Notes under the pieces: model-generated
Databases searched by the model: none
What the model saw: only the letters and a program-made list of their open reading frames with translations
What the model was told of the DNA's origin: nothing
Program-made: the position numbers and the translations under genes
Shown: positions 10,796 through 21,889 of the stretch, piece by piece
Position numbering within the stretch: the first letter of the stretch is position 1
Layout: each line of letters begins with the position of its first letter
Assembly (NCBI RefSeq): GCF_020497125.1
Contig: NC_059080.1
Span: 45,077,563 to 45,141,562, forward strand
Source: Mauremys mutica
Taxonomy: Eukaryota > Chordata > Testudines > Geoemydidae
Reading direction: 5' to 3'
Length of the DNA: 64,000 bases

Positions 10796-13149
10796 GGAAA
10801 CAGAAGACTAATCTCGTCTCCCTTTGATGAGCAAAAACCCCTGTAAGCCCTTGGATCTCCTCAAAGCAGCTGCAGTGCCAGAAAGGTGAATGGCAATTCT
10901 CTATCTACACACAAGTGAAGCTCTAAGTGAGATCCTCAGCAGATGTAAATCGGCATCAATGGCGCTGAGGATCTGGGCCGATCTACAGCTTTTATTCTTT
11001 AGGTCTCATACAGGAAGAAGTGCCTGGGGCTTCCCAGGACTCTTGGCAAACAATTTGGCAACTCTAGCTCAGTTACTTTCAAATATGCAACAACTACAAA
11101 CTGATAAAGACGGCACACAAGCCTGCGCTGGGATTCCCTCCCCCAATTTTAACACTACCAATTTCTCTGTAGACTCACTGCTTTACATCCCAAACAGATC
11201 ATAAAGGCTTTTATTGCATGCCCGAGGAATGGATGCACCACTGTGTAAATTTATTGCTTTGCACAGTAGTTAGGGTCTGTTATGACCAGCACAGACTTGG
11301 CTGGAAAAGCCGACAGCAGCCAGAACAACTGAGCAGTCAGCAAAGCAAAGACTAAAATTAAGAACAGACTTGACTGTGTTTCAGAATTGCTGGCCCATGG
11401 TCATCGCTGCCCTAAACAAAGCCAGTGGGACCCTCTGCTTTTCACAGATGGAGACTCGTGAAATTATCATCATCTCGCTACGTCACCGCATGCTGATGGT
11501 GCATCACACCACAGCAGCTTAACAATGTCACTTCATTTGGGTCTCTCCCTAGCTGCTGGGAGGACAGAGGTCTCTTTCCTCTCCTCCTCCCAGTTCTGGA
11601 TTGTGACCCAATACATGCCTGCTGGTATGGAGGGGAGGACAGCATTTGAGAAGCTAATCCCAGTAGCTTTCTGCTCTGCCGGAGCCACATGTGCACTAGG
11701 CAGCATACCACCATGCTCCTGAGTGGGGTATTGGCCGTGTGACTGAACCTGGCACCTTGGGATCTTAAAGCATGAGCCTCTCCTGCCTGAGTTAAGAGAC
11801 TAACCCAGGCTGGTCCAGGCTCAGCCACTATTAAAGGAGGGCAGAGCACTGCACAGGGAGGGACTTGCCTGCTCTTGATGGTCCAGGGCACTGAACAGAA
11901 TGAGCTGAGCGCTGACCAGATACATGCACCCCAGAAGAGGAGCTGAGATGACTGCAAGTGGTGTGTAAACACTGGGCTGAAGCCCTCTCTCAGGCAGACA
12001 CACATCTTGGCTCTGGATCGTTTGGTTGGCTTGTTCACCAATTGATTTATATTTACTAAATAATGAAATTAAAGCTCTAAAGAAAGGAGAGGGCAGAAAG
12101 AAAACACACCTTACTGCAGAACAGGACACTTCGATCTGGGCTGCTGCCCTGCATGCCCCAGCGTTTGATGGCTCACTGTCCCAGGCCTTTGTTATTCTCC
12201 ATTGTTCTGCTTTTTTGGCACCATGGAAAGCAGTTTGTTTTATTTTCTGTTCTTCAGGCAGCCAATTAAGCATTTCAGGCACATTTAATCAGTGATGCTT
12301 TCATTTTATTTGTTTCGGCCAGACAGCCTCTAAACACTTGGCAAGACTGGTGCCAACTGGCGAGCACATGCTGCATTCTTACACAACGGCCAGCTGAACT
12401 GCATACGTTTCAACAGACTTGACAGTCTAACTTCATTTAAAGAAATGAACCCTTAGGCGATTCCGGCTTGGAACTGCAGGGAGAGGAGTGCATGTTTATA
12501 TACATCCTACTCTACGCTGGGAACACTGTGCCCCTCAAGACTGTTCACATCCCCGCTCTTAATCAAAATATAATTTAAACTGGGGTGGCTGAAGCCTGTC
12601 TCACGGGTCATTTAAAGGATTCTATAATGTGACACATAACTGCCTTCACCTTTAATACAGAACTACAGGCTCCCAGCATACAATGCTCCACATAGAGCTG
12701 CAGTTGGGTCATGATGGAAAATAACATGGCAGGAGCTGTACTCTCTGCAGTTTGCACATTAGTACTCAACATGGACTGAGCATGGGTGCAAGTGGCAACA
12801 TTTCATGCAAATTAAGTGAGGTTCTCAGGTTCCTAGCAAATTACCAACACAGCTCTCAGCTGTTGCGAACCAGTTCTTGGCACCTAAAGTGCACAAGCAA
12901 GGGTGCACAGGAAGAGGCGGTTACAGTGATGTTACACAGGCTGCAGCAGGACCAGCAAAATTAGCAACAGCCAGTGTCTGGCTAGGTGTGAGGGCTAGTC
13001 AGCCACACCTTAGGGTGAGGTCATTGCTTAAGAGCAGAGGAGAGGATGCACATTTTTGTTGACAGAAGTCAGGGTGCAGGATCTCTTCATGAGGGGGCTG
13101 GCCCCCTGTATAAAGCCAGGGTGTTAATCAGATTCCCACTGATTTACAC
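10796..13149. other. intronic sequence, nothing assigned
   Basis: Part of the last HDAC8 intron. Open frames up to 187 codons occur (11478-12041, minus), but none shows a recognisable domain or splice context, and no repeat family was confidently identified. Confidence 0.4.
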
Positions 13150-14439
13150 TGGTTTCCCACAGTATTCTTGCCAGCAAGTTAAAAAAGTATGGATTGGATG
13201 AATGGACTATAAGGTGGATAGAAAGCTGGCTAGATTGTTGGGCTCAACAGGTAGTGATCAACTGCTTGATGTCTAGTTGGCAGCCAGTATCAAGTGGAGT
13301 GCCCCAAGGGTCAGTCCTGGGGCTGGTTTTGTTCAACATCTTTATTAACGATCTGGATGATGGGATGGATTGCACCCTCAGCAAGTTCACAGATGACACT
13401 AAGCTGGGGGGAGAGGTAGATACGCTGGAGGGTAAGGATAGGGTCCTCAATGACCTAGACAAATTGGAGGATTGGGCCAAAAGAAATCTGATGAGGTTCA
13501 ACAAGGACAAGTGCAGAGTCCTGCACTTAGGACGGAAGACTCCCATGCACTGCTACAGGTTGGAGACCGGCTGGCTAAGCAGCAGTTCTGCAGAAAAGGA
13601 CTTGGGGATTACAGTGGACGAGAAGCTGGATATGAGTCAGCATGTGCCCTTGTTGCCAAGAAGGCTAATGGCTTATTGAGCTGCATTAGTAGGAGCATTG
13701 CCAGCAGATCAAGGGAAGTGATTAATCCCCTCTATTTGGCACTGGTGAGGCCACCTCTGGAATATTATGTCCAGTTTTGCCCCCCACCCCCACTACAGAA
13801 AAGATGTGGACAAACTGGATAGAGTCCAGCAGAGGGCAATGAAAATGATCAGGGGGCTGGGGCAAATGACTTACGAGGAGAGGCTGAGGGAACTGGGCTT
13901 ATTTTGTCTGCAGAAGAGAAGAATGATGGGGAATTTGATAACAGCCTTCAACTACCTGAAAGGGGGTTCCAAAGAGGTTGGAGCTAGGCTGTTCTCAGAG
14001 GTGGCAGATGACAGAACAAGAAGCAATGGTCTCAAGGTGCAGTGGGGGAAGAGGAGGTTACTCACCTTGTGCAGTAACTGATGTTCTTCGAGATGAGTGT
14101 CCCTGTGGGTGCTCCACTCTAGGTGTCGGTGCGCCCCTGTGCCTTTGATCAGAGATTTCTGCAGCAGTACTCGTACCGGCCACGCATGCTCAGAGCCTGC
14201 CCCCCCGCTCTGAGTATACCTCTAGTGAGCATGCACGGCCGGTTCCCTCAGTTCCTTCTCTACAACGGAGGCTATCCCAACTCCGAAGTAGAGGGGAGGA
14301 GGGTGGGTAGTGGAGCGCCCACAGGGGCACTCATCTCGAAGAACGTCAGTTACTGCACAAGGTGAGTAACCTCCTCTTCTTCTTCGAGAGATGTCCCTGT
14401 GGGTGCTCCACTCTAGGTGACTTCGAAGCAGTGTATCTC

Positions 14440-15322
14440 AAGGAGATTGGGACTTCGGATCTGGTAGGAATGCAGTAGATAATACTGCCCTGCCTAATCG
14501 AGTGTCAGAGAGAGGGCCCTGAGTAAGGGCGTAGTGTTTGACAAATATGTGCTCGGAGGACCAAGTGGCTACTCTACAAATGTCAATCAATGGTACTTTA
14601 CGTAAGAAGGCTACAGAGGTAGATACAGATCTAGTGGATTGTGTTCTGATCAATGCTGGAGGTGTAACGTTTTTTATCTGATAGAGTCATATGCAATCGG
14701 AGATCCAGTTTGAAAGTCTCTGGGTAGAGATAGGCATGCCTTTGGAACGCTCCGCGATGGAGACAAAGAGTCTAGGAGAGTTTGTGAAGGGTTTGGTTCT
14801 GTCCAAATAGAAGGATAAGGCCCTGCGCACATCAAGTGTGTGTATTGTGGCTTCGAAGGAGTTTGCATGTGGTTTCGGAAAGAAAGTTAGTAGATGTATT
14901 GGTTAATTGATGTGAAATGAAGCGTGAACTTTTGGAAGGAATTTCGGGTGTAGGAATAGGGTAACTTTGTCCTTGAAGAAGAGCGTATATGGTGGATCTG
15001 CCATAAGGGCTGCTATCTCTCCTGCCCGTCTGGCGAAGGTAATCACCACCAAAAAGGCTGTTTTCATCGAGAGGTGCAATAGGGAGCAGGTGGCTAAGGG
15101 CTCAAAGGGTTGATGAGTTAGAGAGGACAATACTAGGTGAAGATCCCATGGAGGAGTAGGTGGCTTAATGTCTGGATATAAGGTTTGGAGTCCCTTAAGG
15201 AAACGCTTGGTGATGGGATGAGCAAAGACCGAGGTATTGTCAACTGTATCATGAAAGGTTGTGATGGCAGCTAAGTGGACTCTGATGGAGCTGAAGGAAA
15301 GGCCGGATTGCTTAATGTCCAA
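14440..15322 (-). pseudogene. DIRS tyrosine recombinase, broken into several frames
   Basis: The open frame at 14903-15322 carries SSIRVHLAAITTFHD (core-binding domain), ITKRFLKGLQTLYPDIKPP and KTAFLVVITFARRAGEIAAL, where the Arg followed by x-x-E is the first catalytic arginine. The rest is in other frames: a LDxRRALSFYLDRTK-like block at about 14800-14840 and STRSVSTSVAFLRKVPLIDI followed by VATWSSEHIFVKHY near 14545-14640, holding the His/Arg pair and the candidate nucleophilic tyrosine. The enzyme replaces an integrase in DIRS elements. At least two frameshifts or stops make this copy non-functional. Confidence 0.8.
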
Positions 15323-15477
15323 TAGGTAGTCGAGTATGCAGGGAAGAGGTGCCGAGGTAGGAGACAGTTGTTTAGTTGAACACCATTCTGTGAATCACTT
15401 CCACTTTCGGAGATAGGTGGTATGGGTGGATTGTATTCTGCTGTGTGGAAGCACCCTCTGAACTTGGTCAGAACAGT

Positions 15478-16300
15478 CTAGTTCTCGTTGGGAGAACCAT
15501 GCAGGTACCAGGCTTTGAGATGAAGCATGGAGAGATTCGGGTGAAGAAGCCGGCCGTGTTGCTGTGATAAAAGGTTCGGGATGAGAGGCAGTGAGATCGG
15601 TGGTCGAATTGACATTCTAGCAAGGAAAGGGAACCACGGTTGTCTCGGCCATGAAGGTGCGATCAAGATCACCCTGGCAAGGTCCGTTCGTATCTTTATG
15701 AGGACCCTGTTGAGCAATGGTATTGGGGAAAATGCATAAAATAAGTCCCGGTGCCATGGGATCATGAATGCGTCTCCGAGGGAGTGTTTGCCCAGTCCCG
15801 CCCTGGAGCAAAAATTGAGGCATTTCGTGTTTTTCGCGGTTGCAAAGAGATCTATGGTTGGGTGACCCCAAGTGCGAAATATGTTGTAAATGATTCCCTC
15901 ATCTATCTCCCATTCGTGCTCCGAAGGGAAACGTCTGCTTAACTTATTGGCAGTGGTGTTCATCACCCCTGGGAGATAAGCAGCTGATATGCGGATGTGG
16001 TTCGCAAGGCACCAATTCCAGAGTTTTATGGTCTCTGAGCAAAGAGAGTGGGAGCGAGCCCCTCCTTGTCTGTTTACGTAGAACATGCAGGCAATGTTGT
16101 CTGTCATTATGCGTACATGCTGATTCTTGATTAGTGGCAGGAAGTGGCGGCAGGCATTCCGTATAGCTCGAAGACCTAGAACATTTATGTGCAGGGAGGT
16201 CTCGGAAGGAGACTATAGCCCGTGGACTGTTTGGTGAGAGATGTGGGCCCCCCAGCCAGTGAGAGACGCATCGGTCGCCATTATCAGAGTTGGGGAGGTC
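15478..16300 (-). pseudogene. DIRS RNase H domain
   Basis: Begins with TDASLTGWGAH (about 16245-16280), the first catalytic aspartate of the DIRS/Ty3-type RNase H, and continues as MTDNIACMFYVNRQGG (second aspartate) and HIRISAAYLPGVMNTTANKL, with a typical A-D-x-L-S-R-like end altered to ANKLSRRF. A stop or frameshift separates the first part from the 15478-16107 open frame. Downstream it reads into the linker before the recombinase (IDLFATAKNTKC). Confidence 0.8.
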
Positions 16301-16395
16301 TGGAGGAAGGGGACTCCAGAGCAGAGGTTGTAGGGGACTGTCTACCATAGGAGAGAGTCTTTGACTCGGTAGGGTATGGCCAGGTGTTTGTTTAA

Positions 16396-17408
16396 TGAGT
16401 GCACGTGGCCAGCCAAGCTTGGAAGCACCTCATGTAGAGACGTGCATTCTGGACCACGAAGGTGCACAAGGCCATGTGCCCTAGTAGTTGGAGGCAGTCT
16501 CGGGCGGTGACCCGGGGGCTGTTGCGAAGTCTCGTAGCCAGCAGTTTTATGGTATTGAATCGGTCGGGTGGGAGAGATGCCAGCCCGGTTGTGGAGTCGA
16601 GGCTCGCTCCTATAAACTCCAGGTGCTGGGTAGAACTTAATATGGATTTGCTTCTGTTTATTTGCAGGCCCAGAGATTGGAAGCAATCGATGGTGAGTTG
16701 TGTGAAGCGGAGGGCTTCGTCGAATGTGGAGGCCTTGAGAAGGCAATCGTCGAGGTAAGGGAATATTATGACCCCTTTTTTCCTGAGGTAGGCAGTGACT
16801 ACCGCTAGGAGCTTGGAGAAAACTCAGGGGGCAGTGGAAAGCCCGAAGGATAGAACTCTGTATTGGAAATGCGTTGAGCCGAGGGTAAAACGAAGGAAAC
16901 GTCTGTGGGCCGGGTGGATAGTGACGTGAAAATAGGCATCTTGTAGGTCAAGGGCTGAAAACCAATCGCCCTGCTCCAGGGCTGGAATTATGGTGGTGAG
17001 AGTAACCATCTTGAACTTTTGCTTTTTGATAAATTTGTTGAGCCGCCTGAGGTCGAGGATCGGTCGCCATCCTCCAGTTTTCTTTTCTGTTAAAAAATGG
17101 GAGTAGAACCCTTTCCCCTTGTGGCATTCGGGCACGAGTTCGATAGCCCCCAGATGAAGGAGATGTTGTACTTCTTGCTGGAGGTGTAGCTCGTGAGAGG
17201 GGTCCCTGAAGAGGGACAGGGAGGGTGGGTGGGTGGGAGGTAAGGAGAGGAAGGGGATAGAATACCCAGTTGTGATGACCTCTAGAACCCACTTGTCAGT
17301 GGTAATATTCTGCCATTGGTGCAAAAATGGCCGTAGGCGGTGTCCAAAGATAGTTGTAGGTGGTGCATACGCTGAAGTTGGGACGATGTTTATGAGACCC
17401 TCGACCAA
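16396..17408 (-). pseudogene. DIRS reverse transcriptase domain, two in-frame stops
   Basis: The frame contains WRPILDLRRLNKFI and SALDLQDAYFHVTIHP (first catalytic aspartate). A TGA at 16824-16826 then interrupts it, probably an Arg CGA mutated at a CpG. The same frame continues with FPYLDDCLLKAS, the YxDD catalytic core (about 16741-16766), and on to a second stop near 16396. The order of fingers, palm and YLDD is intact, so only point mutations disable it. It lies directly after gag on the same strand. Confidence 0.85.
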
Positions 17409-17487
17409 AGGTTCAAATCTGCTTATTAGTTGGAGGAAGTTGGAGCATCCCGGAAGAATTGGGGCGACGCCGCTGATATCTGGATCT

Positions 17488-19452
17488 CTAGCGTTGGTGT
17501 TGCAGTTGTTGATCCTGAGATCTTGTGAAATGCTGAGTATATGGGCGGTAGCGTGGACGGTGGTAAGGTCGATATCTGTACTGTCGCCTTCTGGTCATAG
17601 GGGTTTGGATTCCTAAGGACCGAAGAGTTGCCCTTGACTCCTTCATTGAGTGAAGCACCTCATTCGTGGTGGAAGCAAAGAGTTTAGCACCATCAAAAGG
17701 GAGATCCTCTATGGTACTCTGAACCTCGCGAGGAAAAAGGGAAGAGAAGAGCCACGAACCTCGGCGCATGACCACCGCCGTAGCGGTGGATCTTGCTGCG
17801 GTATTGGCTGCATCCAGAGCTGCTTGAAGAGCCTTGTGTGATATGATTTGGCCCTCGGAAACTAAAGCTGTAAACTGTTGTTTCTTCTGGTCTGGAATGT
17901 GTTCAATAAAGTCCATGAACTTCTTATAGTTTCTATGGTCGTACTTTGCCAGAACTGCGGTATAATTAGCAATTCGAAATTGTAAGGTTGAAGAGGCATA
18001 CACTTTGCGACCCAGCAGGTCTAAGCGTTTGCTTTCCTTGTTGGCTGGGGTATGGCGGAAATACTGTTGTTTGTTCCTTTGATTGGCTGCGTCCACTACC
18101 AGTGAGTTTGGCGCAGGATGTGAGAAAAGGAATTCAGAGCCCTTAGAGGGAATGAAGTATTTACGGTCCGCTTGTTTGCAGGTAGGCTGGCTTGTGGCTG
18201 GAGCCTGCCAGATGGACTTAGCGGGTTCCAGAAGGGCTGCATTGATTGGTAATGCCAGTCTGGATGAAGAAGAGGGTTGCAGGATGTCCGTTAACTCATG
18301 TTGTTGGTCTGGTACTTCCTGTAGATTGATTCTAAGCTCACTGGCAACCCTTTTAAAGAGATCCTGGAATTTCAAAAAATCATCTGAGGACATTAGAGGG
18401 GAGGGAAGTAAAGCTTCTTCAGGCATTACTTCAGTTGGTACTTCAGTTGGTACTGGGTCAGGAGCAGGAGTTAATTGATCCTGAGAATGGGAGGGTGCCG
18501 CCAAGTGAGTCATATCATTTGGACGTTCGCGTCTCGTCGAATTGGAATAGTGGGTGTGCTGCCGAGGGAAAGATGCCCATGGGGCCCAATACTGCCATGG
18601 TTGTGGACAAGGCATAGGCGGTGCCATCCAGGGGTTAACACACCAGGAGGCAGGGTCTCGAGGACAGTCTGAGACAATTTTCCTGTGCCCGCGGGTGACA
18701 GGAGTCCGAGGATGGAATTCTGATTGCATTGAAACATCACCCTGTAGTTCAGACTCCTCTTCACTGGAGGAAGGCTGTTCAGACCCTGAATCATTCATAA
18801 GGGAGAAGCAGTCTTTAAGGAAGGGCGATTGCAGCATAGGTGACTCTAAGAGGTCACTTGACTGGGTAAACGGCAGCGCTGAGGCAGCTGAAGGTGAAGG
18901 CTGATAGAATTGCTGTGAGGGAACCTGATATGTCGGCACCGCGTTTGTCGCAGTGCCGATGGGTGCCATAATCGAGGCAGGCAACTGAAAGCCTGTCGCC
19001 TTGGCACCGGGGCTTTGCGCTGCCGCCGAAAGCACAGTCGGGTTTAATGCGGTGCCGGAGGAGCCCGGCTCGTCGAAAGTGCTCAGGCGGGGGAGCACCG
19101 GTAAGGAGACCATGGATCTGACCGGAGAAGGTTTGTGTCTAAGGGCTTCTTTTGAATTTGACAGAAGGTGCCCTCGTTTTGCTGTTTTCTTCTGCTTTTT
19201 AGAAGTGGGAGAGCTGTGTCGGTGAGCGGAGGCAGAGTCTGCGCCAGGGTCTGAGGTGGACCCTAAGGATTTTTGAAGTAGAATAAGTTTAAGTTTTAGC
19301 TCCCTGTCTTTTCTCGCTCTGGAGCTTAGTTAAGTGCAGTGAGTACATTTTTGGGGAATGTGGGTCTCCCCCAAACATTTTATGCACTGTGAATGTCCAT
19401 CCGAGAGAGGGATAGCATCCTTACAGGAGGAGCAGTGCTTAAAGCCTGTGGA
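17488..19452 (-). pseudogene. DIRS gag-like ORF with one premature stop
   Basis: The reading frame starts MPGSTGFKHCSSC (19452) and shows a cysteine/histidine cluster (HCSSC, CIKCLGE, QKCTHC) typical of the DIRS gag N-terminus. A TAA at 19330-19332 interrupts it; the same frame is then open for about 610 codons down to 17488. The downstream part is rich in Ser, Pro and Gln, then carries a conserved-looking block (LLGRKVYASSTLQFRIANY, EHIPDQKKQQF) and an Arg/Tyr-rich end (RRRQYRYRPYHRPRYRP) that may bind nucleic acid. Upstream of the start the frame stays open through a GC-rich tandem repeat. Function is inferred from position and family. Confidence 0.75.
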
Positions 19453-19479
19453 GCCAGGCATGTCTGAAGCGGCTGAGAG

Positions 19480-20005
19480 TCGGGTCCCGCGGTGCCGGCC
19501 AGGGGAGTCGGTCCCGCAGCGGCGGCCGAGCGGCTCGGGTCCCCCGGTGCCGGTCTGGGGAGTCGGGTCCCGCGGCGGCAGCCGGGCGGCTCGGGTCCCC
19601 CCCGTGCCGGCCCGGGGCGTCGGGTCCCGCAGCGGTGGCTCGGCCCCCCCCCCCATGCCGGCCCGGGGATTCGGGTCCCGCGGCGGCGGCCGGGCAGCTC
19701 GGGTCCCCCCCGGTGCCGGCCCTGGGCGTCGAGTCCCGCGGCGGCGTCCCCCGGTGCCGGCCCGGGGAATCGGTCCCCAGGTGCCGGCCCGGGGAGTCGG
19801 GTCCCGCGGCGGCGTCCCCAGGTGCCGGCCCGGGGAATCGGTCCCCAGGTGCCGGCCCGGGAAGTCGGGTCCCGTGGCGGCGGCTCGGCCACCCCCCACC
19901 GGTGCTGGCCCGGGGAGTCGGGTCCCGCGGCGGTGGCTCAGCCCCCGTGCTGGCCGGGGGAGTCGGGTCCCGCAGCGGCGGCCAAACGGCTCTGGGAGTT
20001 GCCCC
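19480..20005. repeat. GC-rich tandem repeat inside the DIRS leader
   Basis: Irregular repeats of about 27 bp (ggtgccggcccggggagtcg and gggtcccgcggcggcggc types alternating, about 54 bp for the pair). Lack of A and T removes stop codons, so long frames appear on both strands; they are read here as a by-product. It lies just upstream of the DIRS gag start. Confidence 0.85.
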
Positions 20006-20009
20006 CCCC

Positions 20010-20476
20010 CCGCGGTCGTGGTCCTGGTCCTGGGGGAGTGGACCCGGTCCGGCCCCAGGCAGTGTGGGGGCAGGGAGGGGGTGGGTTGTGGGGGGTGGAT
20101 AGGGGTCAGGGCGGTCAGAGGGCAGGGAACAGGCTGAATGAATGGGGGCAAGGGTCCCGGGGAGCAGTCAGGAAAGAGCAGAGTTGAATGAGGTGGTGGG
20201 GGCACTCAGGGACAGAGAGAAGGGGTAGTTGTATGGGGTAGGGGTTCTGGGGGGCCATTGAGAATGAGAGGAGGGGTTGGGTGGGGCGGCAAGGGGCAGT
20301 CAGGGGACAGGGAAGGGGGGGATGGGTCAGGGGTCTCGGAGTGTGTGTGTGTCAAGGAACATGAGGGGTTGGATGGGGCACGACCCCCCCCCGGGGGGGG
20401 GGGAGGGAACCCGTTGTTAAAAATTTGGAGGGAGGAGGGAACCCGTTGTTAACAATTTGGCAGCTCATCACTGGGT
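20010..20476. mobile_element. G-rich hAT-like fragment within the DIRS end
   Basis: The right edge (gggaacccgttgttaacaat, then ttggcagctcatcactg at 20476) is the reverse complement of the left terminus of the element at 48922-49877, so this is probably a nested hAT-type insertion next to the DIRS terminal repeat. The interior is a G-rich run of cagtcaggggacagggaa-type units. Its other end was not found. Confidence 0.5.
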
Positions 20477-20892
20477 ATACTCAGAGCGGGGGGGCAGGCT
20501 CTGAGCATGCGTGGCCGGTACGAGTACTGCTGCAGAAATCTCCGATCAAAGGCGCAGGGGCGCACCGACACCTAGAGTGGAGCACCCACAGGGACATCTT
20601 TCGAAGAAGTAGTCTGCGTTGCATATTAGGAAACACTATTTCACTAGAGGGTGGTGAAGCACTGGAATGGGTTACCTAGGGAGGTGGTGGAATCTCCATC
20701 CTCAGAGGTTTTTAAGGCCCAGCTTGACAAAACCCTGGCTGGGATGATTTAGTTGAGGTTGGTCCTGCTTTGAGCAGGGGGTTGGACTAGATGACCTCCT
20801 GAGGTCTCTTCCAACCCTAATCTTCTATGATTCTATGATCTGAGGTAGGGATTGGAGGAATTAATTTGCACTACTGCACTTCTCCATTCAGC

Positions 20893-21312
20893 TGAGTCTT
20901 CTTATGAGGAGAGGCTGAGGGAACTAGGATTGTTTAGTCTGCAGAAGAGAAGAATGAGGGGGGATTTGATAGCTGCTTTCAACTACCTGAAAGGGGGTTC
21001 CAAAGAGGATGGATCTAGACTGTTCTCAGTGGTAGAAGATGACAGAACAAGCAGTAATGGTCTCAAGTTGCAGAGGGGGAGGTTTAGGTTGGATATTAGG
21101 AAAAACTTTTTCACTAGTAGGGTGGTGAAGCACTGGAATGGGTTACCTAGGGAGGTAGTGGAATCTCCTTCCTTAGAGGTTTTTAAGGTCAGGCTTGACA
21201 AAGCCCTGGCTGGGATGATTTAGTTGGGTTTGGTCCTGCTTTGAGCAGGGGGTTGGACTAGATGACCTCCTGAGGTCCCTTCCAACCCTGAGATTCTATG
21301 ATTCTATGATTC
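20893..21312 (+). mobile_element. CR1 LINE, ORF2 C-terminus and 3' tail
   Basis: One open frame encodes [21 protein letters not shown] to [20 protein letters not shown] and ALAGMI-stop, the C-terminal end of CR1 ORF2, followed by the 3' tail ggactagatgacctcctgag and repeats of the octamer attctatg. This copy lacks frameshifts and is less diverged than the interrupted copy before it. 5'-truncated. Confidence 0.9.
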
Positions 21313-21434
21313 TCTTCAGCACTGACTCAAATTGCAGCCTCACCAAAGCAGAGAGGTTGCCCCCTCCAGCATGCAGGGGTCTCTTCCCACTGTCTGGCTA
21401 CTGAGAGATAGACAGGCAGGGAGGACAGGAACAC

Positions 21435-21500
21435 CCAGGGTCGGACTATATGATCACAAATGGTCCCTTCAGGACCTGGAATATATGAATCTTTAAGCCT
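21435..21500 (+). mobile_element. CR1 3' tail fragment
   Basis: Matches in style the CR1 tail: ggtcggactatatgatcac, then aatggtccctt and ggaatatatgaatc. Very short remnant. Confidence 0.55.
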
Positions 21501-21889
21501 CTGGTCTCCCTCAAGTTCATGAACTGAAATTCCATTTCCTTTAAAGCTGGCCTTGCGCTCCCAGTGCTGAAGCCTCTTCCAGTGATAAACAAGACTGACA
21601 TCACATCCAGTAAGTGCAGTTCCCAGGGCACTATGGCACCTGGAGGAAAACAGCTGATTCCCAAACAACAGGCGCTTGCAGCAATGAATATTACCCACCT
21701 ATCACCGGAGTCAGAGATGGGCTCTGCACATTCTCATGCTTGGGATGTACCAATGGCGCAGCTTCAACTGGCAGAACCTTCTAGCAGCAGTGCCCACTAA
21801 AGCCCTCCCACCCGCTTCTCTCAGTGCTCCTGAATCCTGTTAGGGCAAGACTATAAAAGGGGATGCTATACTCTGGCCCCCTTCCTTGA

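Larger units (their letters stand above)
14048..20613 (-). mobile_element. DIRS-type tyrosine-recombinase retrotransposon, about 6.6 kb
   Basis: All expected DIRS parts are on the minus strand in order: gag, reverse transcriptase, RNase H, tyrosine recombinase. The ends are inverted copies of each other (14095-14215 against about 20476-20605, including cgtaccggccacgcatgctc and its complement). The left end also forms a 71-bp-arm inverted repeat (14048-14118 with 14309-14379, three mismatches) and repeats the terminus directly at about 14383-14421, as in DIRS internal complementary regions. No target duplication is present, as expected for recombinase-mediated insertion. Premature stops show that the copy is inactive. 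It lies in the same orientation as HDAC8. Confidence 0.9.
13150..20840 (+). mobile_element. CR1 LINE split by a DIRS insertion
   Basis: The first part (about 13150-14047) encodes the C-terminal half of a CR1 ORF2 in shifting frames: the reverse transcriptase motif [20 protein letters not shown] and FTDDTKLGG (normally FADD), then [20 protein letters not shown] and [19 protein letters not shown]. The CR1 then stops and resumes at about 20614 (gcatattaggaaacactatt), running through WNGLP-like sequence to a typical CR1 tail with gattctatgatc at about 20840. The gap holds a complete DIRS element. The CR1 copy is 5'-truncated and carries frameshifts. Confidence 0.9.

Noticed and set aside
11478..12041. 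187-codon minus-strand frame in the HDAC8 intron
   Set aside because: No recognisable motif; partly overlapped by other frames on both strands; consistent with chance.
19358..20205. Several 155-291 codon frames on both strands
   Set aside because: They overlap in a GC-rich tandem repeat where stop codons are rare; only the minus frame leading into the DIRS gag makes sense.
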